This document shows positions 33,301 to 45,005 of a stretch of 64,000 bases of DNA, in pieces. Made by a program: the position numbers and the translations under genes. The notes under the pieces are model-generated. The model had not been told where the DNA came from. It did not search any database and was given only the letters and a program-made list of their open reading frames with translations. How positions within the stretch are numbered: position 1 is the stretch's first letter; each line of letters opens with the position of its first letter. The DNA comes from Saccharina japonica (Eukaryota; Sar; Phaeophyceae; Laminariales; Laminariaceae), in the NCBI GenBank assembly GCA_008828725.1, contig MEHQ01001178.1, positions 689,158 through 753,157 on the forward strand, in the 5' to 3' direction.

Positions 33301-35213
33301 TACATGCAGGTGTACAGATAGATATATAGATGCTTTGGCTCTATTCCCCCCCTTTCGACATTGATTAGCCGGGGAGGGTGTACAGGTTACAATATCCCGA
33401 GTTAAGACCAGGTTTGGGGGATAGGAGGCAAGCCGGTCTCATCCAAGATTAAAGAGACAGGCCGATTTACCTGGTCTTATCTACCTGAAAGTCTTAAACC
33501 GTATATGCTCTTAAAATGGGTTCGTAAACACTCATATACCACTGCTGTCCTGCTGTCCTGTGCCGGTATCATACAGCAGTACAGCTGTGTTTTTTACGAT
33601 ATTATGTGATCATTTTTGGGAATTGACAGCGGAAAATAAGAAATCCCGACGCGCTTATCTTGGAGTACATGCATATCATACATACTTGTAGTCATATACG
33701 TATACCCCTTCCACACGCCGGCGTCCCCGGTGGAATGACAGGTGAACAGGTGAATCTCGTCCCTGTTAGAGTCAAGATCGCGAGTTCGAGCCCCCCCGAG
33801 TGCATGCTCGTATATACGTAGGAACTATTTTTCGCAAAAAATATCTTCACTACGTACGGAAAGCGTGAGAGCGTGAGTTAGCAAAAATCAAAATTCGATG
33901 AAAACCGACGAGCGTTGGGAATGCTGAACCCTCTGCGCGATAAAAATCAAGGCACGAACCGTACGAGGTAGTGGGGAGGAGGGAGAAGAGCCTGCTTTGT
34001 GACCCCAACTCTGAGTTACGGGACAGAAGTGCGAAGATGGGATGTAAAAAAAAAGAAAAAGTACGAAGGGTAAGAACATATTACATGTTCCAGGTTGTTA
34101 TCCTTATTAGACAAGTGTATACGGTGAGATACTATTAATAGTATAATACATGAATACTAATAGTATAATACATGAATACTACTAAACTACTGCTGTTTGT
34201 TGTGTCAGTATAAAAGTGACCTGGAGATCATTATGTCAAATAATGTGAGAACCGCCGTACCAGGTACCATCCCATCGTCGTACGTACGTAGTAATAGTTG
34301 GCTACATTCCTGTGTGACATAACTACTTGGGATTAGAGTGAGGTACATTTTGCAGCTTATTGTTCACGACACGGGTTTTTACGTGCCGCTCTATATATCT
34401 ATTTACTTACGGAGTGGATGATAACATGACAACATGATGATAACGCATGCTGGCATAAAAAACATGCTCAATGATCTCACCCCCGTGAACGTTTGCCGGA
34501 TGCACCCAGCCAAATGCTCCGTGTCGATGGATATCTCCACGAAAACGTACAGCACGGTCACTGCTGTCACCGCGATCGGTACCAAGCAGCTGTGGCCGTA
34601 GTGGACTAGCAAGTTGCACCCCAACGCCTTCGCCGTCAGATCATCTATACAGCAGGCTCCGTAAGTAACGTCGCCAAGGATCGTGCACTGGCAGCCGGTG
34701 AATTGCTCAAGGATATCTGAGATGGTACAAGCGTACATAAGTAGCCCTTCTGGAAATTGTAAAGCCACAGCAGCCCCAGCAGCACCGGCAGCAGTGGTTG
34801 ACTTGTCCTGCGAAGAGCAAAGGAAACAAGCGAGAGAGATCATGGGAGGACGAGGACGATGAGTGTTTTGTTCCAGCAACAGCAGTAGTATTAATACATT
34901 AATACTGGTAGGACGTATCCGAGCTGTACACTATTCGAGTTATGACAGCCAAAATGCATTCGGCAACTCACGTGACTCGAACGGTCCACCCGTACTGGTG
35001 GAAGACATCGCCAGGGCTTCGAGACAGAACCCGCGCAGCCATACTAACTACAGCAGTAGTAGAGTTTTGGCACACCTCTCGTATTCGCCAGACAGTCTTG
35101 TGTATCTCGAAGTTGTAGTTGGCAGGCAACCGTGAAATGGCACGATTGAGCGCAGCGTCCTCGACGATATCAGTGGGAATACGATTGCGGATAACGCGGC
35201 GGGGCTTCCTCAT
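24345..35213 (-). CDS. DPH1: Diphthamide biosynthesis protein 1 (DPH1), 7 exons
   Basis: Subunit of the DPH1-DPH2 iron-sulfur enzyme that transfers the 3-amino-3-carboxypropyl group of S-adenosylmethionine to a histidine of elongation factor 2, the first step of diphthamide synthesis in the cytosol. Exons in reading order: 35213-35076, 34807-34481, 31058-30855, 30683-30577, 30161-29999, 25118-25035, 24473-24345 (1152 nt, 383 aa, all phases consistent). Landmarks: [94 protein letters not shown] and [14 protein letters not shown]. The three cluster cysteines are present (C98 or C99, C201, C328). The ATG at 35213 gives a short N-terminus as in other DPH1 proteins. The protein lacks the long C-terminal tail of human DPH1. 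Intron 5 (4.9 kb) holds an inverted-repeat element cluster. Confidence 0.95.
25453..26282 (+). mobile_element. TA-target inverted-repeat element, copy C (subfamily 1)
   Basis: Starts AGAGCCCGTATTAACGAAG after CTA and ends ATACTCGTTAGGGCCC. It has the same organisation as copy A without the nested insertion, including the hairpin near 25663-25683. In DPH1 intron 5, on the strand opposite to the gene. Confidence 0.82.
26288..27121 (+). mobile_element. TA-target inverted-repeat element, copy D (subfamily 2)
   Basis: Starts AAGGGCCCATCTTAACGAAG, ends ACTCGTTAATACGGGCCCTA. Very close to copy B. The C-D order repeats the A-B order of subfamilies seen in the SNRNP27 intron. Confidence 0.83.
27122..27385. 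repeat. Fold-back fragments of the element's right end
   Basis: Two inverted copies of the right-end segment (TTCAATTTGGAAAAAATAAA ... GGTCAACACACGCACCAGC) are followed by a direct copy ending CTCGTTAATATGGCCCT. Together they form a long imperfect palindrome without the element's GC-rich core. Confidence 0.75.
27386..28215 (+). mobile_element. TA-target inverted-repeat element, copy E (left-type end on both sides)
   Basis: Starts AGGGCCCTCATTAACGAAGACAGCAAA-type sequence. Its right end is not the usual ATACTCGTTAATAC form but TTTTTGCTGTCTTCGTTAATACGGGCCC-type, the complement of a left end, so its terminal inverted repeat is about 35 bp and near perfect. The core matches copies B and D, apart from small indels near 27578 and 27604. 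Confidence 0.8.
28217..28433. repeat. Short fold-back derivative of the same element family
   Basis: Starts AAGGGCCCGAATTAACGAGT and ends CTTCGTTAAAACGTGCCCT. It consists of an inverted and a direct right-end segment around a short spacer (CACCAACTATTATGCCCC) with no GC-rich core. Confidence 0.75.
31059..34480. other. DPH1 intron 2 (3.4 kb)
   Basis: Non-coding and AT-rich. It contains TACCAGGTA motifs at 31390, 32146, 32967 and 34258, a degenerate minisatellite at 32085-32345, two small fold-back sequences (32598-32655 and 33404-33468), and a tRNA-B-box-like word near 33783. No exon recognised. Confidence 0.55.
32085..32345 (+). repeat. Degenerate minisatellite
   Basis: Several diverged units share AGCTCA(CACC), GAACATGTGNAGAA and ACCTAT-like words (for example near 32106-32140, 32170-32205, 32224-32262 and 32275-32312). 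Unit length is irregular, about 45-60 bp. Confidence 0.5.
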
Positions 35214-35900
35214 GACGAGTCCAGTGTTGATGTCCAGCACTGATCCGTTTGACCTTGAATCAACAGGGAACTCTGCTAGTGGAGTCGAAGGTCGGAAGCT
35301 CCGTTACCAGTCCAGCTCTGGCTCTGGTGGTCCTTATCTGGAGTTCATATTATAGTGGAATCTCGCGGTACTTATCTGGGGTACGGGGTTTGGATGACGT
35401 TGGGTGGGTTTTTCGTGGCTCTCACACGCGCACATCCTCATCACCACCCAACCAAACTCCAGCCGAGCCCAGCGGCTGTACCTTTCGTTGTTAAAGGCAG
35501 CATAAGCACCCGCGCCTTTTGACGAGATGGCTTCACTGGTGAGCTATACCATATGCCCGCTTGTTAGCGCGTAGGTCTTGGGCTGTAGAGGGGTCACCGG
35601 GTTCGAAACTCGATCTCCGCCAACATTCGCGCAAAATTATTAGAATACGACGAGTAGCTTTGCTCCACAAACAAGCGCTTACACGTTGTTTTTCCTGGTC
35701 CCGGCGCCGTCCGTGTCAGTTGGGCGCCGTGACGGAAGTGGCACCTAAGCAAGCGTAACATCGTCATAGGTGCTTGACCACGGATCGCTTTGTAGTGCGG
35801 TCCCCGATTGCTTCACTGCCGTACCCGTTGGCCGCGCTGACTTGTTTTTCCCGAATTCTGCTTTCCATTCTGCCGACAATCCCTGTCGTAGGCGCAAAAG
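35214..35900. promoter_or_regulatory. Divergent promoter region between DPH1 and EF-3
   Basis: 687 bp separate the two start codons, which point away from each other. The segment must hold both 5' UTRs and promoters unless either gene has an upstream non-coding exon. No TATA box is convincing. A tRNA-like B-box word (GGGTTCGAAAC, 35598-35608) lies inside but does not fold as a tRNA. Confidence 0.55.
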
Positions 35901-38900
35901 ATGGACAGTCTCAAGGTCACCGACACCTTTTACGTGACGGACTCCGATGGAAACGTGAGTGGTGTGTTGATATGTTTCCCGCTTGTTGCCCTCAAAGGTG
36001 GCCGCGATGCCGTCGCTTTAATTTTCTTAGTTGCCTGTTCCTCCGGTTTTCGTGGTTCTTGTTCCTGCTGCCAAACCAGCCGTATTTTGTATTTTTCCGC
36101 AATTGCGGTGTCCATCGGTGTGATGACGGCGACCAACGCGTTTATCCCGTATTTCCAGAAGCCCCTGTGCCCCACATAGACCCGCCCCACCCCAAGTCGA
36201 ACGACCCCTGTGGTATTTTGCTCTCGTGTTGTATTGGTAGTTGCCACGATTACAGGTCGACAAAGGCCCCTCTCTCCTTTTGGCCCGTTTCTGGCCAAGA
36301 ATGCGAACAGTTGGCCCTCTTGAGTGTATATCATAGTTTGGTTCGTAATGAGTACGAGGTCCACCGGTTGCCTCACCGGTTGCCACACCCAATACCAGTA
36401 CGTACGAACTACGAACCTGTGTAGTATCCCGAACGACCGCAGGGACAAAAGGCGGGTGGTTTGTAGCAGAGCAGAGAACAAAAGTGTCCACGTACTCACG
36501 TTCCAGCGCGCTGTATCGGCGTTGTTCTCACCAAGTATGCCTGCGTTTGGTTTGGTATTGATTGATAATCTGTTCTGTACTTAAAATCTCGAGTGACGTG
36601 GACAGAATTTATCCAGTCATTTTTTGAAATGTTCTCTTGTTTTGATTTGGACACGTACACTTTTGTAGATAGTGCACGATTTCCTGATATCTTGGTTTGG
36701 TTGTACAAGTCGTCGCAGTCCATAGAAAATATTCACGGCCGAGAAGCATTCCTTATTCCAAGTTTCTATGCTGAAGACTCCAAAAACACGCGCCACGGGT
36801 ATAGAGGGAGACTGCTGCGCACGTCGATTGCGCCTCCTTGCGCTGTCGTTCAAATCGTATTTCTGTTCAGTACGTATCACGCGCTAAACCTAGCACCCTC
36901 GGGAACGTCCCTGGCTTGTGTGGCCATAACGAGATGCCCCATTTTTTTTTCTCAACTTTTTCCGTCGGTATACTCTGGTCGCCCTCCAGAGGAACATTCC
37001 AATACTTTTCCAATGTTCGATATTGACCATTGAAACACTAAACACCCCGCAAGTTAACTCGAATCATACGGTCAACGACCGAGAGGGTGTTGTACACATT
37101 ACGAACCTCTATACCGTACTGCTGTTCCTGGTATAATATATCGTAGATCGGCACAGACAGCTTTAAAAGGCTGCCTGCTCCTCTATGATCGACTATTGTA
37201 CGTTGCCTCCAGCACTGATGGCTTTCGTCTGCCATGACGAGCAGAATGGGCAGGTTGCTAAAATCAGTAACACCGCTGCTGTATCGAGCCTTCTTACCTT
37301 GCCATCAATAGAACAGCACTGGCAGGTTTAGAGACCACCAGGTATTCTACATATTATTGATGGTATTATAGTACTCCAGTATCGCACGACCCGAAATATA
37401 AGAACCGCTGGTGAATTAATAGTTGGTGCGAACGGTCCTTATATTTCGGGCGAGAGTGGTATGTTGGTATCGAGCTGATTTTTATTACTACGTACAGTGT
37501 GCGTTTACTGTAATTTATTCCACCGCCAGCAAGCATTCGTAAATGACTCCGTGCCTGGCATCTTGGAAAGGCGAGGAGGGGGGGGTACTCATTTGTTTCT
37601 TGCCTGCCAGGCGTTTTTACGTATCATACCGCACAGAAAAACGTCTATAGATAAAAGTAGTAAAGTGAACAGCGCGAGGCACCATTAACGATACAGCAGT
37701 AGTGATTATAGCACTGACCGAAAAAAAAGTACCTCGTCTCACAAAATAAACTCCGTCCCCCTGGTTCTCGCTCGTTTCAGGTCGCCGAACTTTCCGTGGC
37801 TGCTGCGGAAGTCAACAACTCCGGAGTGCGATCTCTTGAGCCTCTTCTTGAAGGCCTCAAGAAGTCTATCGGGGGCTCCAACGCTGAGCAGGCTGAAGGC
37901 GCACTCAACGCCGTCACTCACTTCATCAAGGAGTGCCCCGCTGCCGAGCCGCACATGGCCTCCCTGCTGCCTCTCGTCCTGAAGGCCGCCTCGCACAAGG
38001 CGAAGCCTGTTCAGAAGGCAGCAAACACCGCCGGTGAGACGCTCGCCGCGAAGATGTCGCCGAACGCTGTCTCGGCGGTGTTGCCAGACCTCTTCGCACA
38101 CCTCGACGTCAGCTGCAATTGGCAGACAAGGGTCTTGGCCCTCACCATCATCACGTCGTTCAGCGACCACGCCTCGCACCAGCTCGGCTACGCCCTGCCG
38201 GAAGTGGTTCCCGCTGTGACCCCATGCATTGGGGACACCAAGAAGCAGGTCAAGACGGCCGCGGTTGGAGCTATGACGGCTGCCTGCGACGTCATCGGCA
38301 ACCGCGACATGGAGCACATGACCACCGACATCGTCAAGGCCGTCATCAACCCGGGGGCAGTGCCGGAAATCATGCATAACTTGGCGGGTGTTGCTTTCGT
38401 GCAGTCGGTGGAGTCTCCAGCGCTGGCGATGGTCGTGCCCCTGCTTCTCCGCGGGCTGCGCGTGAAGGAAACCGCAACCAAGCGCCAATCCGCTGTCATC
38501 ATCGAGAACATGAGTAAGCTGGTGGACGAGCCTACCGACGCGGCTCCTTTCTTGCCTTTGCTGATGCCTGCTCTGGAGAAGGCTTCAGCCACCATCGCCA
38601 ACCCGGAGGCACGCGGTATTGCCGACCGCGCCTACGCCCAGTTGATGCGTCTTGACGGTCTCTGCAAAAACAGCAACTCTAAGAAGGCCGACAATTCTGC
38701 GGTGAGTCTGGTCTCTTTTAGAACCCAGGAATATATATGTATATGTGTATCACACCTGGTGTAACATTATGTAGACCAGGTATTTCTATGCAAGGAAGTA
38801 GGCATACATGTAAAAATCATGGGCTGACGATACCGCGTGTCGTTTAACTCCGGAGGGCGGCGAGGGCTCTCCATTTTCTGAAATGGGGTTGATATGCTGC

Positions 38901-41900
38901 CAGTAACGATCTGAAAACAGTTGCCTGGATATTTACCCAATTGAAAAGGACGTTGGCAGACCGATGGCGAAAGCGGTATCGGTGGCTGAACAAAACCCAG
39001 GATTACACGGCAAGCAGTACGTACAAACATTACTGCCATGTGCCTTGGTCTCGCCTCAACTGCAGTAGGAATGACAGCTGCTTGTTGCTGACTTGTGATT
39101 TGTCGGCCATGTGTACTCGAGGAATATTTTCCCGGTCTTTTAACGTTGATTTTAAACCGGCGGAAGCAAGAGCTGCGGCGACTAACGGTTTTTGATGCGA
39201 AGGCGGTTATGAAGCTAGCTGTTGACCAAGGATCATCCCTGAGACAACACATCGCTCATTTTTTCATCCTTGTATTTTTGCCCCTCCTTGACGTGTGCGC
39301 TCCAGGTGTGCGCGGCTATCCGAGAAGTTGCTCCGTCGATCTCCAAGGATGACTTCACGGACGTGTACGTCAAGTACCTCGCGAGCATGTGCTGCACGTT
39401 GATGAACCTGAAGCACACGTCCGACGAACAGTGGGCGGAGATCCGCACGCTGTTGAACTTGCTGGCCAAGAAGCTCCCGAGCGGCGCGGACGCGGCTCTG
39501 AAAGCGAAGTGCGCCGAGATGATGGTCGCGGAGGAAGTGAACGATGACGATGAAGATGCGGAGGAGCTCTGCAACTGCCAGTTCACCTTGGCATACGGTG
39601 CGAACAACCCAAGTAATTTGTTTTAAACCAGTATGCGAGTAGTGATGATTTTACTTGGCTAGCACTAACGGCAGTAACTCGTCAACCTATCCTGATGAGT
39701 AGTGTAGCGTAGTAGTACAGACTATACATAGCGGATGACGGGGTGATAGCTGCATTTGTTTTGTTGAGTTGTTTTTTTTTCTCGTTGAGACGATATAGTG
39801 CACCTACCAGGTATTATTTATAGTATGTACACATCTACAAACGAAAACCAGTTGCCCGAACGCGGTTGGTTGTCTTCGTACGCTGCATTAGGTTTACTCT
39901 AACCCGTCGAATATCGCTCGACCACCTTTGCACATCGATGCCCCATCAGGTACCAAGATCCTTCTTCACAACACGAAGATGAGGCTGAAGAGGGGAAAGA
40001 AGTACGGCCTCCTTGGCGGCAACGACTCGGGCAAGACCACCCTCATGCGCGCGATCGCGAACGGCTCGGTCGAGGGATTCCCTGATCCGTCCGAAGTACG
40101 CACCGTCTTCGTCGAGGCCGACATCCAGGGGGAACAGTCTCACCTTTCCTGCATCGACTACGTTCTCGCGGACGAGAAGATTCAGCGCATCGGCATCGAC
40201 CGCGCGGCCGTGACTGAGGTCCTCGCCTCCGTTGGTTTCACGGAGGACGGCAAGGCCAAGCCTAACCACGCCGTGTCCACGCTGTCGGGTGGATGGCGAA
40301 TGAAGCTGGCCATGGCTCGGGCCATGCTCCAGAAGGCGGACATCCTCCTGCTCGACGAACCGACGAACCACTTGGACGTCATCAACGTGGCGTGGGTGAA
40401 GAACTACCTCAACAGCCTCACCAACGTGACGGGAATCATGGTGTCCCACGACTCCGGACTCCTGAACGACTGCTGCAGCCACATCCTCTCCATCGAGAAC
40501 TTGAAGCTGGTCAACTTCAAGGGCAACCTCAATGACTTCGTGGCGGTGAACCCGACGGCGAAGTCGTTCTTCGAACTGAAGGCGTCCAAGCTGAAATTCA
40601 ACTTCCCGCAGCCCGGGCCCATCGACGGCGTTAAGTCAAAGGGCAAGGCGTTGATGAAGATGGCTCACTGCGACTTCACGTACCCTGGAAACACCGTGCC
40701 TACTCTGTTCGACATCTCCGTCCAGGTTTCCTTGTCCTCGCGAGTCGCTTGCGTGGGCGAAAACGGGGCGGGGAAGTCGACCATGATAAAGGTCTTGACG
40801 GGCGAGGTCGTCCCGCAAACCGGCGATGTCTGGCGGCATCCCAATGCGCGCGTGGCTTACCTGGCCCAGCACGCTTTCCACCACATCGAGGACCACATGA
40901 ACAGGACGCCGAACGAGTACATCCGATGGCGGTATGCCAACAACGGCGAGGTGCGTTTTACATATTAGAGGGTACCACTGTATTTATTCTCCATGTGGGT
41001 AGAAGTTCCGCTTGTTTTTTTCACGTTTTATTAACGTTGCCCTCAGCGTGTTGACGTTGTTGATGGTTACAATGACGTGCGTGTTTTTCTGCTATTGGTA
41101 GGTAGGTACATCCTCGCAATGTGTAATTGGCGTGTGCTTACCGTTTGCAACCTCCATTCCCCACCTCCTCACATTGTGTAATTGGCGTGTGCTTACCGTT
41201 TGCAACCTCCATTTCCCGCTATTGCTGCCTCTATTGGCTTCAGGACAAAGAGTCACTGGTGAAGGTTTCCATGGTGGTAACCCCGGAGGAGGAGATTCTG
41301 CAGAAGGCTACGTTCGAGGTTACTTGGACAGATGAGGAGTCTGGCGTCGCGAAGAAAGCGAAGAAGGTGTGGTGAAATCCGTGTGTTGAGCATAGGTTTT
41401 GGTTTCAAAATGTATTGCAGGTATATTTATATAGATTTGAATGATATTCGTACGATATACTCGTAGCAGTTCCTGTTCGGGTTTTTTGGCAGCCTGTTTA
41501 GATCATTTATGATACCATTCATATCATCTACACGTACCTTGAAATTAAAAACGGTTGTACCTGTATTGTTTTGGCGACCATAATGAAGCGTTCAGGTGGC
41601 TATACACGGTTATAAATGTGTTACTAAGTACGAGTACGACGTAGTAAGTTTTTTTTTCATGTGTTCGCCATTCTGATGCCTATATTTGTGGAATTTTCCT
41701 ACTTGCACCAGGTCGTGGCGGAGCTCCTCGGCGGTCGGCGTCAGGACAAGTCCAAGGAGTACTTGTACGAAATCCGATACACCGCGCCCAGCGACGCTCC
41801 TACGCACCTCCCCAAGAAGAAGCTTGAGAAGCAGGGGTGGGGTAAGGCCATCAAGGCCATCGACGCGCGAATCGCACAGACCAGCGGCTTGTACGTGAGG

Positions 41901-42446
41901 CCGCTGTCGTCGTCTAACGTTGAGAAGCACCTCGCGGACTGCGGCCTTGCCGCAGAGTTCGCCACGCACACCCGTATGCAGGCGTTGTCCGGTGGGCAAA
42001 AGGTGAAGGTCGTGCTCGCGGCGGCTATGTGGAACCAGCCGCACATCCTCATCCTCGATGAGCCGACGAACTACCTCGACCGCGAGTCCCTCGGAGCACT
42101 GGCGTCTGCCATCGACGACTTCCAGGGCGGTGTCGTCATCATCTCGCACAACAACGAGTTTGTTAGCACCGTCTGCCCGGAGGAGTGGGTCATGGACAAC
42201 GGCCGCCTGGAGACCAAGGGCGACGCAGGGTGGATGGAACGCCAAGACGAGAAGATCAGCGACCAGGCCGTGATCAAGGAAGTGACCGACGCGGCAGGCA
42301 ACGTCTCCAAGGTCAAGGGCCCCAAGAAGAAGCTCTCCAAGCGCGACCACAAGGCCCTGGCGAAGCGGATTAAGGCTAAGATCCACGAGGGGGCTGACCT
42401 CGAGACTGACGAGGACGAATTCGCTCAGGAGAACGACTTGTTCTAA
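35901..42446 (+). CDS. Translation elongation factor 3 (EF-3), 6 exons
   Basis: ABC-F-type ATPase that binds the ribosome during elongation and, in fungi, promotes E-site tRNA release. Exons: 35901-35954, 37781-38701, 39306-39597, 39950-40950, 41244-41366, 41712-42446 (3126 nt, 1041 aa; yeast EF-3 has 1044). The N-terminal part (about 20-325) is HEAT-like helical repeat. NBD1: Walker A GGNDSGKT (445-452), signature LSGGW (534-538), Walker B ILLLDE (554-559). NBD2: Walker A GENGAGKST (692-700), signature LSGGQ (889-893), Walker B ILILDE (909-914). The chromodomain-like insertion (about 798-850), diagnostic for EF-3, sits between Walker A and signature of NBD2. The C-terminus is lysine-rich then acidic. 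Exon 1 encodes only 18 residues and is followed by a 1.8-kb intron; it is chosen because ATG, donor and phase fit. NBD1 Walker A is more diverged than the usual GPNGxGKS form. Confidence 0.96.
35955..37780. other. EF-3 intron 1 (1.8 kb)
   Basis: Non-coding sequence between the short first exon and the HEAT-repeat exon. No other gene recognised. First introns of translation-factor genes often carry regulatory sequence, but nothing specific is visible here. Confidence 0.5.
41107..41217 (+). repeat. 55-bp tandem duplication in EF-3 intron 4
   Basis: Two near-identical copies of a 55-bp unit containing GTGTAATTGGCGTGTGCTTA. Confidence 0.85.
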
Positions 42447-43558
42447 GTTTGTTCCAAGCTTTAGTCGGGGTGTAGCGGTAATTTTGAAATGGGGGTGTTG
42501 TGTTTACCCTCTCCTCGTTATTGCGATGGTGGTGAATCAGGTCAGCCATTGGATTTTTTATTTCTTTTTTTCAGTCTTCTGCAGCTTAAACGCGCGGGCG
42601 TTGTTGTGTAGCACGTGCTTGCTGCCGTGTTGTCCGAGGGCGGGTCGGATTAGCATTCTAGTCTGCGCTCTCGGTCAATAAGTGGTCGTCTAGGGTTTTT
42701 TGTGGGGTGGCTGGGTGATGTGGCGTTAGTGGCGCAACCTCAGGGTACGATGCTGAGAACGTCTCAAAAGGCTGCGAGATTGTGTTTTTTTCTAAGTCGT
42801 AGTCGAGCCCTCAGCACGCCGTGGTTGGCTGTGGTGTGCGGTGGCTGGTCTGCACCTTTGTGCCCCAGTTCCGTTATTTTTTTTGTCTCGTGTTTATTTG
42901 ATTTTCCGTTGGAAATCTGTTATTTGCTGTTTTGAAGAGGTTTGTTGCCTCTGGCCTTCCGTGTGACCTTTTTGATACTTCGGGAAATCCATCGTGCTGG
43001 AACGAAAGCAATTATTTGTCGTTTGCAAAAAAAAAACGTCTGTGGTTTGAGGCATCGCACAGATCCGCATTATTTGTCGTCGATTTTGATTTTTTTCTTT
43101 CGAGCATGGTCTTCATATGGAACTACGTTTCATCCATGCCGTGCAGAACAGTTTTTTTTCACTAAGTCACGCGAAACTCATCTTGACCAAAATTTTCGAC
43201 AATCCTTCCTGGAATTTGAGAACCAGACTCGATTGCCTGTGTTGGTTGATGGATTGGTGATTCTTGCTCGTAGATATACATATGGCATTTTCAATTTGTC
43301 ATTCTCTCATCAGCTCTACCCACGCACCGGATATGCCTGGAATTTACGTACTTTATGTACTGTAGTTCATCATGCGATACCACTTGACACTGAATGTCAT
43401 TTACGCGAAACGAGACGGATTAATGAAAGACCAAGGGGTGACCGTGAAAAACCCGCGCTGTCCCAACTTACCCTTGTGTACCTCTGGCTCGATAGTTCCA
43501 GTATGACAATAACCACAACGATATTTCTGGGCCAAGTCACTGCCGCTGTACGAAGTCG
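42447..43558. other. EF-3 3' flank
   Basis: Contains the EF-3 3' UTR. T-rich with several T runs and no recognisable gene. Ends at the target duplication of the first hAT element. Confidence 0.5.
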
Positions 43559-43566
43559 GTAATAAC

Positions 43567-44833
43567 CAGGGGTACGCGCGGTAAAGGTCGGGAACGGTAC
43601 AGGAATGGGAAACCGTCAGATTTTTCGTTCCCGACCGCGATTTCCCGACCGGTACCATCGTCAGTTTCTGTTCCCGAGCTCTACCGTCCCGCGGTAATGG
43701 CCGTGTTCCCGTTCCCGACTGTTTCCCCTCCCACTGTCTGCCCATTCCCGACTATTCCCGTCCCGCTGTCCGCCCAGTCCCGACTATTCCCATCCCACTG
43801 TCATGTAAGTGATTCCCGTCCCATCCCGACCATGGGGCACAGCTTCTCCCATCCCGCATCTCACTATTGGGGCAGATATTCCCATTCCATTTACCGCCGA
43901 TTTTTTCGTTTTCCCATCGCATGACCATGGATGGATGCAAATGCGTATACTGCATTCTTACTCGTATATATTTCCGAACTATAAAAACAAATCGTCTACG
44001 CGCGAATATATATTTCCTTTTTTCTTCATTTTTCCTCTCGTTTTTTTTTAATTCAAAATTTAAACACGAACTTAAAATTTGTATCAACCATTCAATCGGC
44101 CCAACTCACACCTCGCTATTTGAAATAATAGTACGTATGAGTACAATAAATCGGTCGTACATTTGGGAAATTATTATGTCGAGAATAAAACCAAGAACAC
44201 TCACACCACCACCCGGCCCAAAGACAAAACATGGCATCAAGCATGGACGTTGTGGAGGTGGAGGATCCCGGCGGATCTGCTTCGGCGCCTCAAGCAGCAA
44301 TCAGCCCCGGTTCCCGCTCCTATTGGCACTGTTCTCGCGAATGTTATACTCGTACTCGAAGAAGACTTTTGATTATACCCTTTTCAGTCGTTGTCTCCAG
44401 CGTGTGTTCCCGACCGTGTTCCCAACAATTCCCGACTGCGTTTCCCGACCGTATTCCCGACCGTATTCCCGACCCGGTTCCCGACCCATTCCCGACCCAT
44501 TCCCGACTTATTCCCGACCTATTCCCGACCCGTTCACCGATCATTTCCCGTACCGCCGAATAATGTTTCCCGTACCGTACCGCCAAAAATCGGTTCCCGT
44601 ACCGCCAAAGAATCGTGTCTTCCCGTCCAATCCCGTCAACCAAATGGTTTCCCACCTTCCCGTCCCATTCCCGTCCCGCGGTAAACAGACGGGAACATTT
44701 TACCATACCGCCCCTCGGGAAGACCCAAAAAAAAATCCGCCTGCGGCGGGCAAAACGGTCCCATCCCGTACCGCGCGGTGCCGTTGGCGCGGTCACCGGT
44801 TCGCCCTCCGGGGTCACCGCAGCCGCACCCCTG
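43567..44833. mobile_element. Non-autonomous hAT element with subterminal TTCCCGAC arrays
   Basis: 1267 bp with terminal inverted repeats CAGGGGTACGCGCGG / CAGGGGTGCGGCTGCGG and a perfect 8-bp target duplication GTAATAAC (43559-43566 and 44834-44841), both hallmarks of hAT transposons. TTCCCGAC and close variants are clustered in both subterminal regions: about five copies plus one inverted in 43590-43810 and about ten in 44405-44530. An ATG at 44231 opens a short frame (MASSMDVVEVEDPGG...) that may be the remnant of a transposase N-terminus. No catalytic domain is present, so this looks like an internal-deletion derivative needing a transposase from elsewhere. Confidence 0.9.
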
Positions 44834-45005
44834 GTAATAACAATGGTCCGATCTTGTCCGATCTACAAATTTTATACCAGGTATACTTCGTATACGAGTA
44901 CGGAATATTCTCCTTTTTTTGTCCATCTCCTTCATTATCTTCGCCCTTTTGTTCACTCTCCCTCTTTAGTCGTACGACGTAAGTCAGATCGGGGTCACTA
45001 TTGAA

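Noticed and set aside
33720..33810. Possible tRNA near GAGTTCGAGCCC
   Set aside because: The T arm does not pair and no A box is present at the right distance.
35555..35615. Possible tRNA in the DPH1/EF-3 promoter region
   Set aside because: B-box-like word and partial T arm only; A box fails the consensus and no acceptor stem pairs.
37739..42386. Long minus-strand frames opposite EF-3
   Set aside because: Antisense shadows of GC-rich EF-3 exons; the plus strand carries all ABC motifs and consistent splice phases.
43867..45004. Proline-rich frames of 97-371 aa in the first hAT element
   Set aside because: They arise from translating the TTCCCGAC-type repeats; no transposase domain and no splice logic.
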